DNA of 64,000 nucleotides, from NCBI RefSeq assembly GCF_022605725.1, contig NC_065550.1, positions 3,658,001 to 3,722,000 of the forward strand. The letters run 5' to 3'. The translations under genes and the position numbers were made by a program. This DNA is from Anthonomus grandis grandis (taxonomy: Eukaryota > Arthropoda > Insecta > Coleoptera > Curculionidae). The notes beneath the pieces were generated by a model. The model did no database searches. It had not been told where the DNA came from and worked only from the letters and a program-made list of their open reading frames with translations. Positions 37,917-50,157 of this stretch are shown in pieces (within the stretch, counting starts at the first letter, position 1; the number at the start of each line of letters is the position of its first letter).

Positions 37917-39460
37917 GTGAAGTTATTATTTGATGTATTTTGCTTTTTACACGTTTGGGAAAGTGGAGAATTTAAAATTTGGCCCGTATTCGTCTTAATT
38001 TTTTGCAGTTTTTACTGTGAGAAGGTGTGTTTTTTTATTTGTGTTTGTGGATTTGTTTTGGCATTATACCTAAAGACCTTAAAATATTTCAACCCTGGGA
38101 AAATAGGCAGGAAAATGTGGCAAATGAAGAGTACAGTGTTTGTGCCGACTTATGGAGACCGTGGATGCACAAGAAAGACAATAATATTTGTGGTGAAATC
38201 AATAGGAGTGATCTGGACAGTGATTTAGAGTCAGATAGTTCTGATGGTTTATTTTCTAGTGTTGAGGAAGCAGAGGAAGAAGCCAGGGAAGTAAAAGCTG
38301 CAGAGGAAAATCAAGGGGTGTTAAAACGTAATTGTTTAAGTACAGACGCCAAACAAATTTGTTTAAACGTCTATAACAATCTAAGGAATGATCCTCAGAT
38401 CACAAATGATTGTAGTGGTTTGCAAAAAGCAGCGTTTTTAACAGGATACTAATACAAAAACAACGAAGTTCCAACTATAGAGATGGTTAAGGACACCTTA
38501 TCGGCAAGCGACAAACATTTCTTAGTCTCAACCTTGCGGAGATACCTGATAAAACTTGGATTTAGGTTTAAGATGGTTAACAAAAGGGCTGCTGTAATGA
38601 AATTGTCAGTTGGTTTATAGATTATTTGGAGAATATTAAAAAATTTCGGGAGGAAGAAAGATTCATATATATTATTTAGCTAAAACATGGTATGATACAC
38701 ATGACACGGCAAAAAAGGGTCGGACTGATAGTTCTAACAAATGTGTCCTAAAAGATGTTCCACCAAACAGGGGATCTCGGATGATCATTATTCATTGTGG
38801 TTCAAAAGAAGGTTGGGTGAAAGATGGACTGACATTGTTTGACAAAAAAATAGAAGAGTGCAATGTGGACTATCATAGAAACATGCATGCAGATATATTT
38901 TGAAACCTGGTTTGAGAAAACGTTAATTCCAAATTTAAAGGAAAACAGTGTGATTGTTATGGATAATGTTTCATACTATTCGCGGCTTTTTGAAAAAATC
39001 CCAAACACATCTTCACATAAATTGAAAATTGAGACATTTTTATTAAAACATGATCTCTATTTTCATGAATCTTATATAAAAAAACAATTATTGGAAGTTG
39101 TAAATACCAAATCATGAGAAAAGCAGTATATAGTAGATAACATAGCTAAAAAGTATGGTCATACTGTTCTCAGACTTCCTCCATATTATTGTGTATTTAA
39201 TCCTCTCGAGTTGATTTGGGGACAACTAAAAAGGAGAATTCGCAGGAAAAATAAAATTTGATAAAAAAATTATAAATTTGATTAAGGAGGAAGTTATAAA
39301 TTTAGGAGAGAAAGAGTGGAGAAAGTCTGAAGAAAAAATTATAAGATATGAAGAGGAATTCGTAATTTGCATCAGATTATTTTGAATGAAGAGGACCGTT
39401 TCATTATAAATTGGGATAATGATGAATCTGATGCAGAAATTGAAGATCTGTTAAACTAGT
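37917..39460 (+). pseudogene. DDE_3-type (IS630/Tc1-related) transposase, decayed
   Basis: The frame 38027-38452 has an acidic stretch and the N-terminus. Frameshifted pieces then give TLSASDKHFLVSTLRRYLIK, RMIIIHCGSKEGWVKDGLTL, YHRNMHADIFETWFEKTLIP, SVIVMDNVSYYS, the second catalytic Asp, and HTVLRLPPYYCVFNPLELIW, the third acidic position (Glu in NPLE). The family is known from aphids and other insects as DDE-superfamily endonuclease proteins. The first Asp box reads LAKTW where LDETW is expected, so catalytic capacity is lost. Several stops are present. Confidence 0.7.
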
Positions 39461-40140
39461 TATTGTGGCATATAGTAAGAAAACCCTTTTTTATTAATTA
39501 AACAAGTTTAAATTTTTTTAGTTACAGTTTTTTGTCTATGATTTGTCTTACAAAGACACTATAAAACCAGTTTAATTATTTTTTTTAAAGTTACTGCCAC
39601 ACTTGTTCTGTCTCAGAGAGGCAAGGCTATTTTACATCTGAGTTGTAATCATTTAAAAATATATATATTAAAAATTAATATTATAAATTTATTATTAATT
39701 AAATTTAAAAATTATTTCTGCTATTTGTGTACACTTTTTAAATCTGTTTTAGTATTCATATGCTTCAGTGCGACTGCGAGATAAAGTTAGAATTCATAGT
39801 GGCAACAAAGAAATCGGTTCCTTCCTTAATTGAAGAAACTGCTAAAGAAAAAAAAGAAAATAAAAACAGAGTTTAGAAAATTGTATCTGTTGTAACTCTT
39901 TGGGTTAGATTCAAATGAGTTATTATATTTATAAAAGCATTTAGTATCCTCACTGTAATTTCAGGATTTTGTATAAGATTTTTAGTTTTTAGTATAAGCA
40001 TTTATTTTTGTTAATTTGATCTAATTTCTCCTATTATGCACAATAACTAAATATGAGGCAAACAAATTAATAAATATTACACATTCAGGATGCAAAGTGT
40101 GTTTTTTTTAATAAATAAAAGTTGTGTCTTTTACACACAT
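39461..40140. other. AT-rich 3' flank of the DDE_3 element
   Basis: No coding potential. Probably untranslated sequence of the DDE_3 transposon into which the LINE at about 40150 inserted. Confidence 0.4.
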
Positions 40141-40304
40141 AAGATATAGATAAGAGATGGCGCTTTGTAGTGAATAGACGCGTGCTAGACAGCTCTAAGA
40201 AATCTAAGCTTTTTAATAATATTTAAAGTGTTTTAAAGTGTAAGTTTTGTGTGCGCAAGCCGGGGAGAAGTTTTTTTAACCGGATTAAGAGAGGAAATTG
40301 AGCC

Positions 40305-41000
40305 ATGGCCTCTAAATCAGCCACAAGTGTAAAGGAATTAAATAGCCGGGTTGATCAACTGTCAACTGAGTTTAATGTTGGTTTGAGCATGCTCCGAGAA
40401 CAATTCTCGCAATTTAAAAGCGCGGAAATTTCAAAGGCGCCAAGCCAGGAGCATGAACGCTTCAGCCTACTTGAGGTCCAAATTGACAAATTCCAAAGGG
40501 GGATCAATGCATCTCTGCAAAGTCTAACTTTGGACATTAACAATCTAAAAGTCAACGCAGAACGACAAGAAAATAAGCTGCGCAATATGCAGCTTAAATA
40601 CAATGCGGACTGCCTTATAATTCACGGGATGCAGGAAGGTAACAAAGATCTCGAATCAGCTGTACAAATATTTAGTGAACGGCTAAAAATTGACCTAAAT
40701 AAAAACGACATATCTCACTGCGAGCGTATGGGTAAAAAAACATCTGCCTCGCAGAAACCCAGACCAGTTATGGTTCGGTTCTGTCGTAGGTGGTCAAGAA
40801 ATCTAGTGTTTACAAACAAAAAACTTTTGAAAGGCTCGGGTTATATGGTGACAGAAGTTCTTACTCCCGAGAACCTTAAGGAGTTTAAGTGTGCTCGCGA
40901 ATCTTATGGAAAATCGGCGTGGTCATATAATGGTTCGGTTTATGCTTTTATCTCAGGTGAGAGGAAACTTATAAGATCTTCTAATGGCCTTTCTCCATAG
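40305..41000 (+). CDS. LINE ORF1: coiled-coil, FP25K-like nucleic-acid-binding protein
   Basis: 231 residues, starting at an ATG in the context agccATGG. Residues 8-100 form a heptad-rich helix likely to multimerise. From about 105, CLIIHGMQEGNKDLESAVQI starts a compact domain with ISHCERMG, RPVMVRFCRRWSRNLVF and a C-terminal WSYNGSVYAFISGERKLIRS block. This arrangement is shared by insect LINE ORF1 proteins and baculovirus FP25K-type proteins. It presumably coats element RNA and acts as a chaperone. There are no stops, in contrast to ORF2. Confidence 0.75.
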   Translation: MASKSATSVKELNSRVDQLSTEFNVGLSMLREQFSQFKSAEISKAPSQEHERFSLLEVQIDKFQRGINASLQSLTLDINNLKVNAERQENKLRNMQLKYNADCLIIHGMQEGNKDLESAVQIFSERLKIDLNKNDISHCERMGKKTSASQKPRPVMVRFCRRWSRNLVFTNKKLLKGSGYMVTEVLTPENLKEFKCARESYGKSAWSYNGSVYAFISGERKLIRSSNGLSP

Positions 41001-41884
41001 ATTAGCAATGTATTTTAACTTATAATAACTTTACTGCCTCTTTTAGTCACTAAGTTGGTTATCATTATTTTTTTTTCTCTCCTTGAGTTATATTTCTTGC
41101 TTAATGAGCTTAAATATACATATAAGGTTCTGAACATTCATTTCGGAAATTTTATGTTATTATTAATTATTTTGTTCTTAAATGCCCCAGTTCCATTCAA
41201 CACTTTATATACCTGATAATCATATTAATTGAACATGAATGTCGTTTTTTTTTTTGAGTTTATATTTCTAGTAATGTTGCATGTAGAGTGGCATTGTGCT
41301 ATAGGGGCACCGTGCCCAAAACTTCATGCAAATTCATACCTAGGAAGGTTTGCGCCAGTATAGTAGTTTATAATATCTTTTTTTGCTTTCTTATACATTT
41401 TATAGTATCGTTTTTTTTTTCTCTTAGTAAAACTTTCACACTTGCACAATTATATAATTTTTCTTTCTTTTAAAATTAATTTACAACCACTTTTTGACTG
41501 TATTAATATAGAAGTGGCGCTGTTTTCATGCAGGTAAATTTGTGAAGAGCTTGAGCTGCTGTTTTGTTTTATTTATTCTTTTTCTTTGCTTTTGCCTTTT
41601 GCAGTGGTTAGGTGGGATTAACGTTTGTAAATTTGTTATAATATTTATTTAATTAATAATTAAATTAACAGCTACGAATTTTGTAAGCCTATCTCTGGTT
41701 CAGTATAGATATAAATAATATTGATAACATAATATTACTTCTTTTAAAACATATAACATTTTTGTTTTTGTTTTGATATTTTTTTTTTAATTTAACGCAT
41801 TTACTCCTTTAGTTGCATAAGTTTCATTTGGTAATGAAAAATGTCACTATTATACTTGTATATACCTGTGTTCTCTTATAAAGC
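41001..41884. other. Long AT-rich gap between LINE ORF1 and ORF2
   Basis: 884 bp without clear coding sequence, T-rich, with only a random 61-aa frame (41288-41473). LINE inter-ORF gaps are usually short or overlapping, so this may be a lineage feature or an internal insertion whose ends are not visible. Confidence 0.5.
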
Positions 41885-44572
41885 ATGAAGGTTGCACAAC
41901 TCAATGTAAGATCGCTTTTCAATGGTTTTCAAGAGTTTACCTCATTGGGTGTTGAACATGACTTCGATGTTGTTATGTTAACCGAGACGTGGCTAAACAA
42001 TAATTTATCTGTTAATGCACTGAATATCCCTGGCTACTGTTTTTATCACAAGGATCGATCTGGTAGAAATGGGGGAATTGGTGCCTATGTAAAATGTAAT
42101 CTAAAACATACAACTATTGGTTTTAATTTTCAAACATCTGATCAACTAGAATACATATTTTTAAAAATTACACTTCCAAATAAAAATATAATAATTGGAG
42201 CTTTTTATCGACTACCTAACACAAATATAAACAATATGATAAATGATTTTGAAAACATAATATCTGAGACATTTCTTCAAGCGAATATACTTTTGTACCT
42301 GGGAGATTTTAACATCAACTTTTTTAATTTATCTAATCCTATACTGGATACTTTTGAGTCTTATGGTCTGCAACAGCTTATAAATGAGCCTACTAGAGTG
42401 ACGGAGACCTCAAGCACTCTTATTGATCCTATATTTATCAATAATTTTGACATAGTAAAACAATGTGGAATGATATCTTCAAATGGAATTTCTGACCATA
42501 ATTTAGTATATGTTAATATGTCTCTCAATATTAAAAAAGCATCTCCTAGAATATTCTCTTTTAGATCATTTAAAAATTTTAATCAACTAAATTTTGAAAA
42601 TGATCTTTTAAATATGTCGTGGCATCAAATTTTATGGGAAGAGAATTTAGAAAGTAAACTAGAACTTTTCAACCCTTTCATTATAGAAATTTTTGATAAA
42701 CATGCTCCCATAATAGAGGTCCGAGCAACAAAACCAAAAGCTCCTTGGTTAAATGATGACATTCGTCACCTAAAAGTATTATCTGCCACTAGAGCTGCAA
42801 AAAAGAGATATATTATAAATACTTCTCAATTAAACAATACAGCTAAACTCTGGAAAACTCTTCAAGCTTTAAATGTTCGCTCACAAAAAAACACATTATA
42901 CCAAGTAACCTCTCAAATCCTAATGAAATTAATAGTTATTTTACATCCTTTTTGCAATCCATATCAAATCCTTCAAATAATCAAATTTTATATTATAACA
43001 CCCATATATTCAACCCAGAAATAAACTTCAAATTTTCTTTAGCTACAATAGATGAAATACACTCCGCTCTACATAACATCCGAACTAACGCTGTTAGTAC
43101 AGATCAAATTAATGCAAAAATGCTAAAAATATGCAGCCCTTTAATAGATCATATAATTTTACACATTATTAACACGGCCATAGAGAAGAAACAAGTCCCA
43201 ACAATCTGGAAAACTGCTCTGGGAATCCCACTACCAAAGAATAGTCAGCCCTCCCATTTCTCTGAGTTAAGGATCATAAGTATTCTTCCCACCTTATCAA
43301 AATTTTTTGAGCGAATCCTTTATAACCAAATATTCACTTATTTCACTGTTAATAAAATCCTGCCTGATAATCAATGTGGATTTCGAGAGAATTTTAGTAC
43401 AGTATCTGCTTTAGCATCTGTGCTTGATGATATATTCAGGGCCTGCGATGAAGGCTACATAAATACTCCTTTGATACTCTGGATCACCGTCTCCTATTAG
43501 CTAAGCTAAAATATTATGGGTTCGACGCGGACTCTGTTCAATTAATTAATTCATTTTTATAAGCAAACGGTCGCAAAAGGTGGTCTATAACAATATTACG
43601 TCGAATGCATTGGATGTTCTGTCGGGTGTGCCACAAGGAGCTATTTTATCATCCCTTCTATTTATTATTTGCACTATTGATATAATTCTCGCACCTAAAT
43701 ACTGTAAAACACAAGCATACGCGGATGACACACAAATCTATGTCTCTTTTGATTATAACAAATCGCAAGAAATGGCCGATAAAATAAACGCTGATCTTCA
43801 GGTAATTAAAGAATTATCTGCTGAACATAACCTAAACTTAAATTCTGACAAAACCTAACTATTATGTATTGGCAGCAAACTCAAAAGAAACTCTTTTAAA
43901 AACAACTTAAAATTAAAAATAAATGATACTACATTAAAATTTGTATCCAGCGCAAAAAATCTTGGATTAACTATCGACGAAGATCTCAGATTTAGTGCAC
44001 ACGTTCAGAATATAACAAGAAAAAGCTTCTGTGCGCTGAAATTATTATATAATAATCGGCACATTCTTAAGTACTCGTTGAAAAAAAGTTTATGCGACAC
44101 ATTAGTACTCTCACATTTCAACTATGGTCACTTTATATACGGTCCATGTCTTACAGCTCTCGATAAACAAAAAATACAAAGGGTACAGAACGCATGCTGT
44201 CGATTGATATACGGAATCAGGAAGCATGACCATATTACTCATAAAACTGTAGAATCTAACTGGCTAAATATGGAAAGCCGTAGAAAACTACATCTTTCAA
44301 ATTTTGTGCATAAGCTTCTCAATACCACTAACACCTCGAATACTCTTAAAAATAAATTTCTGCCAAGGACAAGCATGCATGGACAAAATATTAGAAACAA
44401 AAACAAATTCTCCATCCCGTTACATAAAACATCTATGTACAAAAGATCCTTTTCATATAATGCAATCACCTTATATAATTCCATACCTGATAATTTTAAA
44501 ATATTTAATATTAACAAATTTAAATACAAAATGCGTTTGTTTTTATTTAATCAACAAACTCACCATGAATAA
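41885..44572 (+). pseudogene. LINE ORF2: APE endonuclease and reverse transcriptase, frameshifted
   Basis: The start MKVAQLNVRSLFNGF opens the apurinic-type endonuclease: LTETWLNNNL, GRNGGIGAYVK, NIIIGAFYRLPNTN, YLGDFNINFF and NGISDHNLVYV carry the catalytic residues. From 42952 the RT follows: WKTALGIPLPKNSQPSHFSE, RIISILPTLSKFFERILYNQ, QCGFRENFSTVSALASVLDD. A gap around 43490-43580 shifts frame, then DVLSGVPQGAILSSLLF, AYADDTQIYVSFD with the catalytic ADD, and LNSDKT to a stop at 43856. 44078-44572 encodes the thumb and C-terminus ending LFLFNQQTHHE. At least three shifts make it non-functional. Confidence 0.85.
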
Positions 44573-45120
44573 GAAAGGATTTTTTTTCTTTCTTACTAAA
44601 GACAAAAAGACACTTAAAATGAGCATGTTGAGGCAATACTTAATAAAAAAAAATAAAAGAATAAATAAAAAAAATGGGAGAATAACCAGGAAAAGTGTAT
44701 CTGACTTGTGTAATAAACCAACCTTATAATATATTTTAAGAATTTATAAACAGGTATTGGCATTGTATGCTGAACTAGACTAGGCTTTGAAATTATTTCA
44801 AAATATAACTATCTACTTTTTAAAGAAAATCTCTACCTACTACTGGATAAAGCTATATTACGGTCTTTTGTATCGCACAGTTTGTCGTTGTGTATAATAA
44901 TTCTTAGGGTAACTTTTTTTCTTTCTACAATGTGTGCGTACATTTAAAGAGCTATTCGCTAATAAGTTGCATGATATTGTTTTATTTTCACTTCAGAGGG
45001 ATTAGGTAGGTTAAGTAAGAGTAGCCACATGGCTAGACTTCGCCTCTCTTGTATCCCTATAGAAATGTATGTATGATAATCACAACTGTAAATTATTTGT
45101 TTGTTAAATAAAAGACGTTT

Positions 45121-45140
45121 ATTATTATTATTATTATTAT
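45121..45140. repeat. (ATT)n LINE tail
   Basis: A short ATT array ending the plus-strand CR1-like LINE. It has the same tail unit as the copies at 8988, 14025 and 23902. Confidence 0.9.
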
Positions 45141-45674
45141 AACTATAGATGAATTTTAATGTAAAAGTTTATTTAAAAATATACTTCCACTTTTCTGACT
45201 ACATAATTACTTTTTATCCAAAGATGTTGGTACTAAATATAGAAATGGGGGTTTTCATGAGTATATTATTATAATAATATATCATAATATGTATTAATTA
45301 AAAAAACAATAATAAAGAATATTGAATGTGGAACAAATAAAAATAAATATCAATACCCAAAAAAGGAAATATATAAAATTTAAAGACAAACCAAAACATT
45401 TTACCCTTTTGTGTCAAAAAGTAAATCTTTAATGCCCTAGTCCACAGAATAAATGGGCCTAAGTAATTTGTACCACCTAATCTCTTATCACTTGTTATAA
45501 ACACCCCACTGATGGTGCTAAAAACTAAACTTATTAAATTAAAATTGTGTGAGTGGCTGTGACTGAGGTCAGACGTCTAACAAAATAGTACGTGGGCGCA
45601 TGTAGTCAAATGTTACTTAACGAATCAAATGTATAAATTCTTTAAAAAATGCTTAAAACATTTATTTATTTAAT
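45141..45674. other. AT-rich sequence between LINE and copia
   Basis: No gene recognised. Probably residual sequence of the DDE_3 element into which both retrotransposons inserted. Confidence 0.35.
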
Positions 45675-45679
45675 GGAAT

Positions 45680-45944
45680 TGTTGAATGTAGCGCCACCTA
45701 TATTCAATGGTAAATAAGTAGTAACTGTCTTTTGTATGAAGTGACCATCTTTAAAATTTTCATTCTGTGTGTTGTCTGTCAAAAATAATGATGTCATGTG
45801 TAACATTTTTTCTTCAAAAAAATATAAAAAAAAAGTAAAAGTTTGTTTGTATAATAGTGATACAATCTTTTTCAAATTAAAATAATCACTATATTAAAAC
45901 CTCTGAGTTTTATTTCGACGGTCTACGGAATTCAAATAATAATA
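45680..45944 (+). repeat. Copia 5' LTR
   Basis: 265 bp, TGTTG...AATA. It contains the promoter and polyadenylation functions of the element. It is nearly identical to the 3' LTR, with a one-base length difference in a pyrimidine run, a G/C change and a two-base change near the end. Confidence 0.95.
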
Positions 45945-46060
45945 GGTTATGGGCCCAGATCGCGAGTGAAAAGTGATTCAGATTCAGAGGTCAGTGAACT
46001 TCGGGTAAGAGTGTGCCATAAGTGCTTAAAAACCGAGTTAAAAATCATTAAAACCGAAAA

Positions 46061-46600
46061 ATGTCTGAAAATAATACTACCTTAAAACTAAATGGGGACA
46101 ACTGGCCAGTCTGGAAGTTTCAGACAACTATAATTTTGAAGGGGCGAGGTCTGTATGAGATTGTCATTGGGGCCAAAATAAAACCAACTGCAGAAGGAGA
46201 TGAGCTGACTAAATGGCTAAAGGAAGACGCGAAAGCACAAGAACTAATAGTAACAAGGATGGAGGAGGGTCCTCTAACTCACTTGTTGTCATGTGAGTCA
46301 TCCAAAGAGATGTGGGCAAAACTAAAAACTGTGTATGACAAAGAATCCGTTGTAAGTGTCCATTTACTACAGAAACGTTTTTTCGTGTTAGAATTTAATT
46401 CCTCCGAAGTACTTCGATTCCTTCCGAAGTACATTTATTTCAAAAATTGAGGAAATAAAAACAAAGCTAAAGGTCACAGGTGAGACCATATCTGACAAAA
46501 TGATTATCACAAAAATTTTAATGACTGCCCGAGCAATTTAAACATTTTAGATCTGCATGGGAATCTGTTCCTCTAGAAAATCAAACGTTAGAGGAATAAA
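46061..46600 (+). pseudogene. Copia Gag, N-terminal part
   Basis: ATG 46061 opens MSENNTTLKLNGDNWPVWKF, the tryptophan-rich start of copia-type Gag (UBN2/DUF4219-like), and continues 129 codons. Near 46400-46435 the sequence contains a local duplication of tccgaagtac that shifts the frame. The continuation (IEEIKTKLKVTGETISDKMI) is in the next frame and meets a stop near 46597. Gag forms the particle that packages element RNA. This copy could not make it in full. Confidence 0.85.
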
Positions 46601-46611
46601 CCTCTAGATTA

Positions 46612-47343
46612 TTGCTTGAGGAGGAAAGGTGTAAGTCTGTGGAAGCAACTACAGCCCTAGCAGCTAAAATGGGGCATCATAAGAGGCAAAATGGAAGTCA
46701 AACTAAGTTGAGGTGCCACATCTGTTCAAAGGTTGGTCATATTGGCAAAAACTGCTATTTTCGACACAAAAAATCCAATACTGGTCAATTGGCTAATAAG
46801 GAAAAACCCCCAGGTGTAAAGTTTTGTGTTTACTGTCGAAAGCCAGGGCATGCAGTCCAAGTATGCTGGATAAAAAAGAACAAGGATATGCATGGACATA
46901 CAAGTAAGAATATAGGTGAAGAAAAAGGCGACACTAATGCATTTATGGTAAATTCAGGAGATGTTAAGTCGAGTGATTGGTTTTTGGACTCGGGGGCCAG
47001 TGAACATATGACATGGGACAAGGGCTTGTTCAAGGAAATTTTTAAAATGAAAACCTTGAGAATGGTGCAAGTTGGAAATGGTCAGAAATTAGAGATAAGA
47101 GGATATGGAAGAGTAGATCTGTGGGCGTATAATGGCAAAAAGTTAATAAAAACCTCTTTATCTAATGTTTTGTATGTATCAAACCTGAAATTTAATTTAT
47201 TTTCTGCTAGGTGTGCTCTTGATAAGGGATATTTTATGTCCTCAGATAATTTAACATGTCAGTTTTTAGATAACCAAGGCATACATAAGAGCCCAAACAA
47301 TAAGAAAAAACAAATTATACACTATGCTTTTTACCCAAGATAA
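46612..47343 (+). pseudogene. Copia Gag zinc knuckles and protease
   Basis: 243 residues in frame 1. Two CCHC knuckles are visible, CHICSKVGHIGKNC and CVYCRKPGHAVQVC, both with intact C-x2-C-x4-H-x4-C spacing. Next comes the aspartic protease active site WFLDSGASEHMTWD. The frame ends at TAA 47341-47343, closely followed by a TGA at 47350-47352. The downstream integrase is in the same frame, so these are point stops rather than frameshifts. Confidence 0.9.
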
Positions 47344-47355
47344 AGAAGATGATGC

Positions 47356-48579
47356 ATGCAAGTAAAAAATGTTGAGAGCTTAAAAGATTGGCATTGTAAA
47401 TTAGCTCATCAAAATTTCACATATGTTAAAGAGTTTCTAAGTAAAATGAATATAGAATATATAGATGTTGAAAAAGGGTTCACATGTGAGGAATGTCTAT
47501 CTGGTAAACAACATAAGTCAACTTTTGGTAAAAGTGAGTCACGAGCTGCTGAAACATTGGAGTTGGTTCACTCTGATGTATGCGGACCAATGGAAACTGT
47601 TTCTTTGGGAAGGGCTCGTTACTTTATTTTGTTCAAGGATGATTATTCTTCTTTTAGAACAATATATTTTTTAAAACAAAAGTCTGAGGTACCAGAAGTA
47701 ATTAAAAACTTTATATATATGGCTGAAAGGCAAACAGGGTCTAAAATAAAAGTACTAAGGACAGATAATGGCCTTGAGTTTGTAAATAAAGAGGTTACAG
47801 ATTTTTTAAAATTAAAAGGTATATGCCACCAACGCACAGTAGTATATACACCTCAGCAAAATGGTAGGGCTGAGCGTGAAAATCGCACTCTAGTAGAAGC
47901 TGCCAGAACCTTAATAAATAGTAATAAAAATGTAGGCAAAATTTTTTGGGCAGAGGCTATTAACTATGTTTCATATACTTTAAATAGAACTGGTCCTAGC
48001 CCTCAAAAATATAAAAAACCTTATGAACTATGGCATAAAAAGAAATATAAAATAGAAAATTTTAACATTTTTGGAACTAGAGTTTCAGTATATATGCCTA
48101 AAGAAAAAAGGCTTAAATGGGATCCTAAAAATAAACAAGGATATTTTCTTGGATATGGGGAAAATGTTAAAGGATTTAGGGTCTATATTCCTGAAATTAA
48201 CAAAGTTCAAACTCAGGTAGATGTGATTTTCTTGCCACAAAAGGTACCAGAAGAAAGACAAGAGACCAAGGTGTTGAATCTTGAAGAGGCATATGAATCA
48301 GAACCAGAGGAGGTGCAACATGAAGAAGAAAATGAATCATTGGTTGAAAATGATGTGTTTAGTGATGCAAACTCCCTGCCTGAAGACCCCAATCCTGACT
48401 TAGATGAAGACATAGTGAATGTAAGATATAATTTAAGAAGAAATGTGCAACCTAATTCCAGATATGATGACTACGAATTGGACTTAGACAAAGTGTTGAT
48501 GGCAGCAACTCATGATGGTGATGAACCCGTGTGCTATGAAGAGGCTATGGGCAGTAATGAGGCAAACAAGTGGCAATAG
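47356..48579 (+). pseudogene. Copia integrase
   Basis: 407 residues. An HHCC zinc module (WHCKLAHQNF and CEECLSGKQHKSTF) precedes the catalytic core: VHSDVCGPM (first Asp), LRTDNGLEFVNKE (second Asp) and QQNGRAERENRTLVEAARTL (catalytic Glu). A C-terminal GKQ-like domain (KQGYFLGYGENVKGFRVY) follows, then an acidic linker. All catalytic residues are retained. A TAG at 48577-48579 cuts it from the RT, which continues in the same frame. Confidence 0.92.
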
Positions 48580-48582
48580 GCT

Positions 48583-49296
48583 ATGGAAGAAGAGATATCT
48601 GCTTTGAAGGAAAACAAGACATGGATGATAGTAAGTGAAAGTGAAATAAAAAAGTCAGTCATTGAGTGCAAGTGGGTATATAAAAAGAAAAGAAATAAAT
48701 TGGGTAAAATAACTACATTTAAGGCTAGATTCGTAGCTAAAGGTTTTCAGCAACTTGATGTGTATAATAATGATAGTTATAGTCCTATAGCAAAGTTACC
48801 ATCTGTAAGAATTTTCTTGGCTATTTGCAATTATTTTAATTTTAGAGTACATCAACTAGATGTGTGTAGCGCTTTTTTAAATGGAGATGTAGATGATGAT
48901 GTCTATATTCTGTTACCAAAAGGCTTTAAAGAAAATGAAGGAAAATTTGCAAAGCTAAGAAAATCCCTATATGGCTTAAAAACTTCACCAAAAAGTTGGT
49001 ACAACAAATTTAATGAATTAATGATATCTTTCAAGTTTGAAAGGTCACTAAATGAGTACTGTATTTACATAAAAGTTAGTGATAAGTCAAAAATTTTCAT
49101 TTTAATTTTTGTTGATGATTTATTGATTTCTGGATCAAATGAAAATGAAATCAAGGAAATTAAAAGTATTTTGAGTCAAAATTTTAAAATGAAAGATTTG
49201 GGAGGTATAAAGCATTTCCTAGGCATGCTTATTACTCAAAATTTACAAGAAATTAAAATAACCATTAATCAATCCTTGTATCTTAAAAAGGTGTAA
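48583..49296 (+). pseudogene. Copia reverse transcriptase
   Basis: 237 residues. ECKWVYKKKRNKLGKITTFK and ARFVAKGFQQ start the fingers, VHQLDVCSAFLNGDVDDDVY holds the first catalytic Asp, SLYGLKTSPKSWYNKF follows, and FILIFVDDLLISGSN is the catalytic VDD box. All are canonical Ty1/copia motifs. TAA 49294-49296 separates it from RNase H in the same frame. Confidence 0.92.
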
Positions 49297-49308
49297 AATT
49301 CTTTTCGG

Positions 49309-50073
49309 ATGGAAAATTCTAAAGCATGTAATACTCCCATGGAAACAAATTTTAGTCATTTTGATTTAAACCGTGAAAAGTCAGAAAGTCAAGAACTTGA
49401 AAATAGGTGCCGACGAGCCATAGGTTCTTTGATGTACGCTATGTTATGCTCTAGACCAGATCTGTGTATTTCAATAAGTATTTTAAGTAGATATCAATCC
49501 ACTGCAAGTTTACAGCTTTGGCAAGCCATAAAAAGGGTTCTTAGATATGTACAGAAAACACAAGGTCTTAGTCTAGTTTTTAAGAAAAATAATTTTCAAA
49601 ATGTGATAGAAGACTATGCTGATGCAGACTGGGCAGGAGATAGGACTGACAGAAAATCCACTTCAGGATTTTTATTTAAAATTTTTGGTAGTACAGTTAG
49701 TTGGTGCTCTAAAAAACAAGCATTTGTCGCCCTCTCTTCTACCGAGGCAGAATATGTAGCATTAAGTTTAGCTATAAGTGAAGCATGTTGGCTTCGAAAT
49801 TTGATTTTTGATTTTAAAATTCTGGGCAATAATTCTTTAAAAGTAATTATCTTTGAAGATAATCAGTCAGCAATCAAGGTATGTAAAAATCCAGAATTTC
49901 ACAAAAGGCTAAAACACATTGATATTCATTACCACTTTATTAGGGACAAAATCAATGATAAGGTTGTATTGTTAAAGTATATACCCACAAAGTTGCAGAT
50001 CGCAGATCTTTTTACAAAACACTTATCACTGGCTTCATTTAATAATTTTCTTGTTAAGTGTAATTTGATTTAA
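49309..50073 (+). pseudogene. Copia connection and RNase H domain
   Basis: 254 residues ending at the natural C-terminus (TAA 50071-50073), 84 bp before the right LTR. LMYAMLCSRPDLCISISILS is the connection segment. EDYADADWAGDRTDRKSTSG, ALSSTEAEYVALS and FEDNQSAIKVCKNP hold the D, E and D of RNase H, with LKHIDIHYHFIRDKI near the end. The residues look functional. Only the upstream stops prevent expression as part of the polyprotein. Confidence 0.92.
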
Positions 50074-50157
50074 TGTATAGGTATATGTTTTACATGACAT
50101 TTGTGTAGATGTATAAAAAGTCTTAAAAGTTTGGGAAATTTACCATTGAGGGGGGGG

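Larger units (their letters stand above)
40150..45140 (+). mobile_element. CR1-like LINE, near full length
   Basis: The order 5' leader, ORF1 (40305-41000), ORF2 in pieces (41885-44572), 3' region and (ATT)n tail (45121-45140) is a complete non-LTR layout. ORF1 is intact and ORF2 has at least three frameshifts. A weak similarity between flanks (tatagat at about 40145 and 45143) could be a short target duplication. It lies within the island bounded by the inverted repeat at 37381 and 50564, and the 3' end of a related copy is at 23074-23944. Confidence 0.85.
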
